Origin: Pseudovirgaria hyperparasitica
Taxonomy: Eukaryota; Ascomycota; Dothideomycetes; Acrospermales; Acrospermaceae
Direction: 5' to 3'
NCBI RefSeq assembly: GCF_010093815.1
Contig: NW_022985557.1
Coordinates: 496,001 to 560,000, forward strand
DNA length: 64,000 nucleotides
The stretch's first letter is position 1, and every line of letters begins with the position of its first letter. Shown piece after piece: positions 55,461 through 64,000 of the stretch. A program made the translations under genes and the position numbers. A model generated the notes under the pieces. That model searched no databases. It saw only the letters and a program-made list of their open reading frames with translations, and had not been told where the DNA came from.

Positions 55461-57933
55461 ACAAAGCCGGGACTGAGAAAGTCGTCACCTGGTTGGCTAA
55501 GGCCGCCTACGGCACAGGTCTCCTGGACGCGTCCTTTACCAGAAGCACGGGAACCAATGCTCACTTGAAGAGACATGAGCAGAATAATCGCCAGACATCA
55601 GAGCAGACGTTCGATTTTGAAGTCAAAGACCTTAACAGGTTTGCTGATGTGATCGTTTCCTCAAACTTAAAGGTCCCACCAGCCATCCTTTATACGCTGG
55701 ACGATGTAATCGTTGCTCGGAGAGAGTGTGCTTCATGGTATAGACGGCAACTGTCTACAGACAACGATGCTCATCAGAAGAGAAATGAAAGCCATGACTA
55801 CTACATCAGCATCTTGCAGAAAATGCGAAGCAAGCTTGCTTCTACCACTCGGGAAGAAAAGCAGGAATTTAGTACTCAGGCTATCCCAAGCGAGACTCTT
55901 TCGAGCAGCTCCAGGAGACTGTCAACCCATTCTCTTTGCTCCAGTCCCCGAGCGAGCCATCCACTAGATCTGCGGGATCAAGCGATACCAAAATTGTGTT
56001 CAAGATGGAGCCTTCGATCGAAGAGACGTCAGTTGCGGTGTGGTGTCTTCTCAAGGATCTGACTGGGCTACGATACTTCATACGCCAGGCCTGGACCGAA
56101 TATAAGGAGCGTCGTATAACTCTTGAGACTGCCGCAGTTATCCATAACACGGCACTGGGACTATGCCGCGAAGTCAATCTTCATTTCATCAAATATTTCC
56201 CGCATCTGTCTGATCATGCAACGATTATTACATTCATGGATGGAAGTTACAAGCCTTCGGAACATCAACAGCACGGAGATTGGCGATACTTTGTTTTCAC
56301 ATCGCATCAGGGAGATGAATTTGCACTCTATCAGCCTGTCATTACATGCAACACTGTGCATAGAATGACAATGTCACTTATGACAATGCCCGTCGTTTCT
56401 TGGTATGAGCACAGACGAGCGCCTCTACTTACAGATGATGAAGACAACTTGATGTTCTGTGTTTCTTATTTGACACTCTTAAGTGTCGGACGCCTCAAGA
56501 CCATGGACAATGATGACGACATGATGGTTCAAGCTATCCTTCAGAGCAGGACGGATGGAATCTACTACTCGTGGGCTGTCTTCGCTCTCCAATCTCTTAC
56601 TGACTGTCAACGCATCCTAGGCAAGGACCGCTCCCGGGGCTTCCAGGACCTTCAAGCTTCCTGCAAGTGGTATAAGGAATCTATCGAGGCCACTGTCCGC
56701 TTTGGATATTCATCGGGGGTTAGCAAGTGGCATGAAAAGAACGAAAGCATCCTTCTCGGGATGGTCTCGGACTTTAGTGAAAGCGTTGAAGAAGATGAGT
56801 TGGAGGCTCTCTATAAGCTAAATCAGTCCGCAGCCGGCAAAGTGGATCGGGAGAAATTCTTTTTCATGAAGAAAAATCCTATGCTATGTGGACTTAAGCT
56901 TATGAAGTTGTTGTTATCATTCCATCAACTAGGACTGGAGTTGGTAAACAACCATTTCGCTCTTTTAACAGCTATACACACGTATAATGCATTCTTGGAC
57001 CCAGTCAATACTGCAAGTAGCCACAAATGGACCGACTTGGAGACGATCATCAAAAGACAAGACTCGAAGAAAGTATTTGCTGGCGATAGACCTACTGAAA
57101 GTGGCGACCATCAAATGCACTTTGCTCTCGCCTTAGGTGCTGACCGAGCGAAACTGTTGAAACTTCGCCGAAAACAAAAGGGACGCATGAAGCTTGCTTG
57201 GCGCGGCGGAACTATAGGTTCCATGTCAACATACCTCCATTCGTGCATTAAAAAGGCTGGTAAAATCGTGAATCTCCATAGGCTCATCCCCAACTTTGTC
57301 ACCGTAGCGGGCTTAGTGGCAAGAAGTGTCCCAGGTGCTTCGAATGATCCCGGTAGTGCCAGACTCAGCTCACTGGAAGTGCTCTCAGTGCTCAAGGAGA
57401 GCTTGAGCAGAGACGCGATATTTCTCCGCTGGGATTTGTTCGCGATGAACAAGCACTCTCTGGAGTTCATTCTGAAGATTACGGAGATACGTCTCGACTC
57501 GGATAATTCGCAGCCTAAAAAGAATTCGCCGGTCGGTTTCCAGAAGCTCCCAGGCGTGATGCTACACGTGCTCGGATTCGACATGCGGTCCTCACCGCGA
57601 TTTCCAGAACTGTGCGCGATCGTAAACGCTCATGTGGCTTCTGTATCTGCAGTAGAGAGCCAGAAGGCAATGATCCGATGTGGGACCGTGTCTCAGAACA
57701 GCCCGCCGCATAGAGACGGCTTCTTCGTTCCGATTGATGATTTCGTCCCACACAGCTTGAGACAGAACGCTAAACTATTCTCTGTGCCTAACTTAGGGCT
57801 GCAGTTGTTGGTGTCCCGCAGTGTGTGGAGACTTGATAATACGATGCGATACCTCGAAGTCGGCGGCAAACTCAGAAACCTCCGCTTTATGAACGAGGGA
57901 GCTCCAGGAGAGGAAGCTGTCTTCCTCGAGTAA
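55403..57933 (+). CDS. DUF6604-like fungal protein, with a frame change near 55870
   Basis: Two long frames make up one protein-like unit. Frame 1 (from ATG 55403) has the N-terminal pattern of DUF6604 proteins: HDTYVKYKAGTEKVVTWLAKAA, then a polar part, FADVIVSSNLKVPPAILYTLDD, ARRECASWY and HDYYISILQKM. Frame 2, open from about 55870 to 57933, continues with SFEQLQETVNPFSLLQ, VAVWCLLKDLTGLRYFIRQAW and about 600 more residues. Between them no GT-AG intron fits both frame and position, so the gene may carry a one-base frameshift or a sequence error. The long C-terminal region (HQLGLELVNNHFALLTAIHT, AWRGGTIGSMSTYLHSC, LFAMNKHSLEFILK) is helical without catalytic motifs. Function is unknown; such proteins belong to the accessory gene set of filamentous fungi. 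Confidence 0.6.
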
Positions 57934-58780
57934 GCAAGAGCTTTCCAACGTGGCGCTTAATGCATTCTGCCTCTCAACAAATGTCAATACTTGGCAGCAT
58001 GGATAATGACAGAATTGCAAAACTGAAGCTGTTGGAACTATCAAGGCAGGCAACATCCAGAATGATGCAAAAAGGTCTACTGAACACGTAACATGATCGA
58101 CCGCGACTTCAAACCACATCTCTCTGCTCACATCTGGTTTTGTTCTGTTATACAAATATACATGTAGTCGTACGTAAGGCCCTCTTGTTCTTCTGTTGAC
58201 TGAACAGTTCTGTCTCAAAAGATTATCTTGGATCTACTGGGGATTACACGGAGAAAAGGGGGGTCCATAGTGCTGAGGCAATTGATGTACAATAACTAAT
58301 AGATGCTGTCTTGGTTTTGCCTTCGAGAAGTAGTCAAGTGTCGTACCATATTGTACTTTTTCTTTCACCATACAACGTACGTCGTTCCTCTGGTGTGTTC
58401 GACGTGAACAGAATTGCTACCATGACTGACTCAGGTCTCAGAGTAGGCCATGCAAAGCAGGGTCACGGTCGGGGTCATCATTCATAAGAGCAACAGTAGA
58501 GGGTTGGGGTCAATAACACATGGGGTCAGATGTGACAATGGAAGATGTAACGATACCAGGATATTTCAATTAATTTCTATCATGAGTGAAGTGCACAACT
58601 ACACACCAACGAAAGCTGGTCAGTAGATATTGCCCCAAAAAGGCCTATGCGCCGTACCCAACGCTTTGGCAAAATGCGGGGAAGCTCAAAATCGTCTAGA
58701 CCTCTATACTTCTATAACAACGGACATCTGGACTTTGGAGTCATCACCTCCCGTTGTATCTTCTTGAGGACCTCTCCGAG
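57934..58780. other. Convergent intergenic region
   Basis: 3' ends of the DUF6604-like gene and the peroxiredoxin gene meet here. Short minus-strand frames are not protein-like. Confidence 0.3.
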
Positions 58781-59590
58781 TTAGTGGGTGCCGTTTCCGT
58801 TAGCTCCAGCCGCTTTCATTTGCGTGTCGGCGTACAGCTTATCGAGGTACTCCTTCTTTCCTGCAATGGTCGCCTTGAAGGTCGCGGCTCCGGGATTCCA
58901 GTTCGCGGGGCACACTTCGCCGTACTTGTCGGTGAACTGGAATGCGTCGATGAGGCGAAGGGTCTCATCCACACTGCGGCCGACGGGCAAGTCGTTGATA
59001 GTGATCTGGTGAGTGACTTCATGTCAGCACGATTATCCAATTTACCTCTGCGCACCGCCATGTTTCAGTTCCGTTTCATATCGAAACATACCTGTCTGAC
59101 TATGCCCTTAGGGTCGATCAAAAAGATGCCGCGCAACGCAATGCCTTCCTCCTCAATCAAGACGCCATAGTCCTTGCTCAGCTTGAGGTTCTTGTCGCTC
59201 AACAGGGGGATCTTGATCCCGCCGAGTCCGTTGTCTGCTCGGCTCGTTTTGTTCCAGGCTAGGAGACTGTACTCGCTGTCGGTGCTGGCGAAGACGACGC
59301 TGGCGCCACGCTTCTGGAATTGCTCGACGGCGTCGCTGAAGGCGATGATTTCGGTCGGGCAGACGAATGTCCATGCCATTGGTATGAAGCCGAGGACGAG
59401 CCATTGCTTGGTGGATGTGTATGTTGTTAGGCTCAGCTCTGTATATTGTTATTATATATTAGCTTCTGCGTGTTTTGAAGCGTAGAAGATAGAGTTTGGG
59501 TTATGGTGTACCTTCGAATACCCCATCGACAACAGCGGTCCCTGAGAAGGGCGGGGCAGGCTTCTGGACACGAGCAGGAACAGACGCCAT
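58781..59590 (-). CDS. tsa1: Typical 2-Cys peroxiredoxin (Tsa1-like)
   Basis: Thioredoxin-dependent peroxidase of 216 residues, cytosolic. Exons on the minus strand are 59590-59512, 59438-59092 and 59005-58781, with introns of 73 and 86 nt and all phases correct. The peroxidatic Cys is in FVCPTEI, after [11 protein letters not shown]. Conserved segments [44 protein letters not shown] and [23 protein letters not shown] follow. The resolving Cys is in [13 protein letters not shown]. The C-terminal YLDKLYADT tail, which in this family governs sensitivity to overoxidation, is extended with an Ala/Gly-rich end. This is a close match to Tsa1-type enzymes. No targeting peptide is seen. Confidence 0.96.
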
Positions 59591-61352
59591 GGTGGGTATA
59601 CTTTTAATGCTGGAGGATACAGGGTTAATGCCCGGTCTCTTCGAACTGCAATCGAGCCCTATATATTCTCGCAGCGTAAGTAGAGAATTGCTTCGTTTCG
59701 TGAACGTAGTGGTGGTGGTGGTGGTGGTGGTGGGGTGTACTAGGGGGTCGGGGTGGTAAAGAGGTATCTTGACTATATAATGCTAAATGAAAAAAAAAAA
59801 CGGTGTATAGGACCGATGAGTGACCAGACTTGTGGATCTCAGGATGAGTTGGCTGAAGCTTTGACCGAATGCACTGAAACAGGCAGATAATCGCGCAGAT
59901 GGGTTTTCCTTCAACAGGCGACCGCAACTTCCACCTGATCAGTTGATACGTCCTGCCATGAGCAAGCCTGTTAGATATACGGTGCTCAAGTGACCAGTCC
60001 ATGATGGTAAGCATGGTGTGATTCCTAATATTTATCATCATGGACCCTCTAGATTTATGGATAATCGGCTCGTATCCTAGTGCGTCGACTTCTGCATTTC
60101 AATGAGCAGCTAAGCTTTCTTCGGCGTAGCTTTGCGGCCCGTCAGGTACTCCCAGGCAAAACCGGCTATATTTAGGTTCAGGGTCTGACACGTCCGACAT
60201 GCACAATTTATCACATTCTTTATCAGTCTTTTGCTTATCGATTTTGTACTGCTTTCCTCACAGTACGAAGACAGACATCTCTGTTTGTTGAACAATGTAG
60301 GTCATGGAGCCTCGAAACAAGAGTACTATCTCTTCTATTCTTCTTGCCAAGCAATCTCGTCTCACGTGACCGTTTCATATAATAACTATCTTGCAAGTAT
60401 GCTTTTAGTATACCTCAGATTTGCAAGCAAGTAGCTTGTCTAGCTCCAATGGAATCTATAGCGCGTCAAGATTACAATCGCTAATCGGGTTCAGGCGTTA
60501 GTACCATGCATCAGGGCGGTGTCACCCAAGTATCTATACTTACTATAATTTACAAAAGAGTTTGCACTAAAGCCACCATGGAGCGATGACCAGGAAATTG
60601 TACTGAGATGGTGTCACGCTCAAGTCATCCGTAGACTACTAGATGTCGAAATGCGCTACGTACCGTCACTACTGGCATCTACACCTCAAGATCAAGTGAC
60701 TGGTGCGTGCTGCGATCGACAGGTCAAGAACGTGATTGGAGCCAGCTACAGGTTTGGATATGTTGTGAAGGAGTCCAGCATTGGATAGAGGTTACGACTA
60801 TATGGACAATTGGACATGGCACAGTATGTTCACCGAACAACGGCATTGCAATACTGAGAATGACAGGCGGAATGCGTATAGCCGCATCTATGGAGCCAGT
60901 CATATAACAGAGCTGCTAGAGTTACAAATTTGAGTGCGGCCTCTACGTTCGGATACTAGGAATCAAGCTGCCTCGTGATATGACCTCGCACGACACAGTA
61001 AAAGCCAGCATGGTCTCCGAATCGCACCCAACTGAGGTCGCACAACAGGACTGGAGTCAGCCTTCGTAGTTCAATTGGAACACTACAAGTGAACAATCTG
61101 GCACTCTGTTGCCTGCGATGCATTTGTCTGCATTAGAGGAATGTGCGGACTGTCAGTGAAAGTCGAATATTCGCAACTTTCGGAGTCAAAACTCAAAGCT
61201 GTTTGCTAGAGAACGAACCAGTCAAGTAAAGCACGTAAGACGCTTCTTTGATGTCAATAGGACATAACATCATTATATTCGTCAATGGTCCATTAGTCTG
61301 ATGCTCTTTTGGACGACAGTATCCGTTCCATTACCATTCTCAATGTGCATGT
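59591..61352. other. Long intergenic region
   Basis: Includes a GGT microsatellite at 59709-59734 and an A10 run near 59790. A minus-strand fragment ending at 60110 (GFAWEYLTGRKATPKKA) reads as protein-like, but I could not find an exon to precede it. No tRNA or repeat was recognised. Confidence 0.35.
59709..59734. repeat. (GGT)n microsatellite
   Basis: About eight GTG/GGT units in the peroxiredoxin upstream region, 120 bp from its start codon. Confidence 0.85.
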
Positions 61353-62254
61353 CTACTTCGCCTCAGTCGCGGCATGCGAAGCTTCAATCTTCTTAACATC
61401 CACACCTCTTTCCACTGGGATAACGGTAGCATTAAACGCTGCCATCGTAAGACCAAAGCGTCCAAGGATCCGAGGCTCCCAGTTATCCGGGAAGCGCTCT
61501 TCGGTGAGCATTGGCGTCAGGTCATTTACGCGACCGCCGAAGATCGTGAGCATCGTGGAAGAGCTAGATATATCGAGTCAATTGGATTGTACTCAACCAC
61601 GATGTGAACTTACTTGGAACTACCAAACATATTGTGGAAGAAGCTCTCTGTGTAAGCTGGGTTTGACTTCCTGGCCGCATATCTCCTCTTCGACAGTGCA
61701 AGCGAAAGATCCCTCTTAGTGAGTAGCGGCGATCCATCTGGCATAGTACCAGTAGCCTCCTTCAAGAGTTGATCAACAAGCTCGAGATCTGGCTTCGCCT
61801 GGTCTGGGACAATCGCCACATCTTGTCGCGTGAGACTACCGTCATGCTCTATGGCGTTATGCTTGCTCAGCTCTGCGAGATCGAATCGTCCACCCCAGTA
61901 TGAGCGGTCCAGGAAGTCAGCGCTGAATTTCGGGACAAAGAAGCAGAACGAGGGCGCGAAATTGAAGGTTTGTCGAAGCTTGGTGTTGAGCTCTTTGAAC
62001 GAGATGTTCTTGCCGTCATGAGGTAAGATGCCGTGGTTGGCCATGGCGTTTATCATTGGACAGGCAGATCGAGAATCGCCTTCCTTTGGAGGAATGTACT
62101 CGGGCCATTTACCGCCGTGCCCGGCCTGTCCTTCCGGTACAAGATGACCAGGCTTGTATGAAGGAAGTACGAAATTGAGCAATAAAAGGTTGAAATCCCA
62201 AACAAGAACGAATATATCGATGAAAGGTTTAGTGAGCTTTTGGAGCAGGCCCAT
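61353..62254 (-). CDS. Heme-thiolate peroxidase (chloroperoxidase family)
   Basis: 283-residue protein of the Peroxidase_2/chloroperoxidase family. Exons on the minus strand are 62254-61614 and 61563-61353; the 48-nt intron reads FGS-S-N-SSTMLTIFGG in frame. Residues about 8-30 are hydrophobic (FIDIFVLVWDFNLLLLNFVL), a signal peptide or membrane anchor. The proximal heme ligand is the Cys in RSACPMINAMANHGILPHDG. The acid-base region EHDGSLTRQD follows, as in fungal unspecific peroxygenases and chloroperoxidases (E-H-D). The second exon carries GGRVNDLTPMLTEERFPDNWEPR, typical of the longer ascomycete members. It may oxidise or halogenate small molecules; the substrate is unknown. Confidence 0.9.
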
Positions 62255-63084
62255 GATGGCGGACTTGTATGGCAGAACAAAATGTTAAATTTCAAGTTTG
62301 AGGACTGCGATAGACTTCGTGAGATTGGAGACAGATGGGAATCCTCGAGACCATAGATCCGGGGAGCTTTCTGATTTTCAGAGCTGCATCTGTTGGGCGC
62401 GTGTATGTGAGGGGGAGGGTTTATCAGCCAGCCACTTCCAATGAATCGACTCCGATAGGTTGTGGTGTGAGCTCATGCTGCATTGCCCTAGTCGGAAAGC
62501 ATCTGATGATCTGATCTTGCATATTTTCAGCTATTACAACAAGCCCTCATAGGCCAACCGAGCGCCAATGCAGAAACATGCCCCACTTCTTGTACGATCT
62601 CAAAGATTACACATGCGGCTAGCCAGGCGCAAGAAAAGCTAGAGATGTGTTGAACGTTGAATGAGGGGGTGCATTCTGTAGCGGACGTTTTGAGTCGAAT
62701 GATGAAGAATCGCGGCAAAGATATAAACTTTTCCCAATATCGGGCCATGTCAGCAGTCCTCTAGAGGACGGGAGTGGATGGATTGGCGCTAGGAACAGGG
62801 GCTTTACCCGTCCGGTCCCCTCCCATAGCAATTCATGAATGGTCCGTGCTTTGATCCAAATTCTTTAGTGTACATACACCTCATCTCAATCTTCTTTCAT
62901 ATGTCATAGCGTTCGCTTTCACTTTACCAGGCGTGTCCCCAGTGCTCAAGTCCTCAGTGTTGACCAATTCATTGGTTCTGCATCAGCGTTTTCTGAAGAT
63001 GAAAAGAGCTGAAGCGAAGAAACGATCGTCCATAACACGGTTCAATGGGCATCAAATCCTCGAAGGACACCTCACCTCATCTTA
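62255..63084. other. Intergenic region, promoter side of the peroxidase
   Basis: No gene seen. It is the upstream region of the peroxidase and the 3' side of the next minus-strand gene. Confidence 0.3.
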
Positions 63085-63811
63085 TCAGCGGCGTGGAAGG
63101 TACCACCGGTCGTCTGGACCGTAGAGCTCTTCTCTCGCTTCGAGCGCAGTGACATGGTGATTCTGTCTGCTTCTACGTAGATACACAGTCTTTGTCTCCT
63201 CCGCTTCGTCCTCCGTTGTATCATCCTCTTCAACCGGAGAACCTGCGCGGGGGATGATTGCGGGCCGAGGCGCTGGTATGAAGCGAATAGTACCTGTTGG
63301 ACGCGAGTCTGATATACGGGCATGTGAAGGATCCGCGGACGGGGCCTTCTCGATAGAGGCTTGAGGTTCACGCCCCTTCCAAGATGTGAAGCTCATTGTA
63401 CGCTCACGACGCTTTGAGGCCGAGCTAGGTTGTGGTTTACCGACAGCTGGTACATGAGACGATCGTTGCGAATTCGATCTTGCTGAGGATATAGAATCCA
63501 GCGGCAGTCCTACAGACCCGTCTCTACCGAACTTGGCTGGGAGAGGTCAGTGGTGAGTAAACGTTCTAACAAGTGTTCCGCCTTACAGTTTGGGGGCCCA
63601 CTCTTTACAGATTCGTGTGAACTCTGTAGGTCCACTGAGAGCATGTAATCTGTGATAAGTAAGTGACTGTCACTGGAATCGACTTCGTTCGATTGTAGGG
63701 TCACACACTGGCAAGTTGCTCCATTTCTCGCTGATTCGCTTGCAGCTTCTCAAGAAGCTCTCGATTTTCTGCTATGATTCGCTGGAATGTCTGCGCTGCT
63801 TGTTCCGTCAT
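63085..63811 (-). CDS. Small coiled-coil protein of unknown function
   Basis: 205 residues in three exons on the minus strand: 63811-63709, 63649-63587 and 63536-63085. Introns are 59 and 50 nt, with phase 1 at both joints. The start MTEQAAQTFQRIIAENRELL opens a short amphipathic coiled coil (to residue 34). A polar, Ser-rich middle follows (SARSNSQRSSHVPAVGKPQP). Then come FTSWKGREPQASIEKAP, TIRFIPAPRPAIIPRAGS, a short acidic stretch (EEDDTTEDEAEE) and the ending EELYGPDDRWYLPRR. No signal peptide and no domain recognised. The splicing model rests on consistent frames alone. Confidence 0.65.
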
Positions 63812-64000
63812 GGTCACGAAATTGAGCCTATTGCTTGGTGATGTTCAACTTTAGTTGGCGCGATGTTTGGAAAGCTGTTTTAGTGTTACACATTATCCGA
63901 GAAGAAGCTGTGACTGTGAAGCTAGGCAGGTGAGACTGAGAAAAGCTACGAGAATTAGGTCATGGTGAGAGGTACAATTGTTCGTATGCATCTGTGTAAC
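63812..64000. other. Upstream region at the window edge
   Basis: Presumed promoter of the coiled-coil gene. No coding signal in the last 190 bases. Confidence 0.3.

Noticed and set aside
60110-60295. Possible last exon of a small protein ending in LTGRKATPKKA
   Set aside because: I tested the ATG at 60280 region with a GTGAGG donor and the GTCAG acceptor, and the frames do not match; no supported first exon was found.

Overview
The window reads as nuclear DNA of a filamentous ascomycete (Pezizomycotina). Genes are spaced by 0.2-3.5 kb on both strands. Most carry short GT-AG introns of about 48-60 nt. Products typical of moulds are present: an AspE-type septin, an AA11 LPMO, a GH47 alpha-mannosidase, a fungal heme-thiolate peroxidase and a DUF6604-like protein. 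Dothideomycetes is possible, but nothing here proves a class. I modelled about 27 protein genes, one partial at the left edge, one damaged-looking and one doubtful. I saw no tRNA, rRNA, CRISPR or complete transposon.

Layout. 1-5.6 kb: gene tail, secreted M43 metalloprotease, MYND-finger protein, and an SLC25 carrier with a 7-nt microexon. 6-7.2 kb: Ser/Pro-rich secreted or GPI-type protein. 8.7-13.4 kb: convergent DHA1-type MFS transporter and sugar-porter MFS. 13.4-15.0 kb: intergenic region with a cluster of CRE/AP-1-like sites. 15-17.1 kb: small unknown protein and secreted alpha/beta hydrolase. 19.3-22.5 kb: SDR and GH47 mannosidase. 23-24.8 kb: small two-TM protein and a damaged-looking unknown gene. 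25.2-30 kb: large unknown membrane protein, a diverged 110-bp direct duplication, and an MFS transporter with a 51-nt in-frame intron. 31.8-35 kb: AA11 LPMO, AT-rich island, small kinase. 35.7-38.8 kb: mitochondrial TPR-like membrane protein and NOP6-like RRM protein, divergent from one 272-bp promoter. 40.6-42.6 kb: septin. 46-48.1 kb: coiled-coil protein with a degenerate RING-like motif. 49.2-51.1 kb: MFS transporter. 52.7 kb: MITE. 53.3-54.4 kb: bZIP factor. 54.7-57.9 kb: 17-bp minisatellite, then a DUF6604-like gene with a 40-bp duplication over its start. 58.8-59.6 kb: 2-Cys peroxiredoxin. 61.4-62.3 kb: chloroperoxidase-family protein. 63.1-63.8 kb: small unknown protein.

The genes do not form an evident biosynthetic cluster. 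They mix housekeeping functions (ribosome biogenesis, N-glycan trimming, septin, peroxiredoxin, mitochondrial membrane proteins) with accessory ones (four MFS transporters, secreted protease, hydrolase and LPMO, peroxidase, DUF6604). The least ordinary stretches are 54.7-55.9 kb (minisatellite, start-codon duplication and frame change in one gene), 24.0-24.8 kb (coding-like sequence broken by TGA), the carrier microexon and the bZIP-site cluster at 14.3-14.5 kb.
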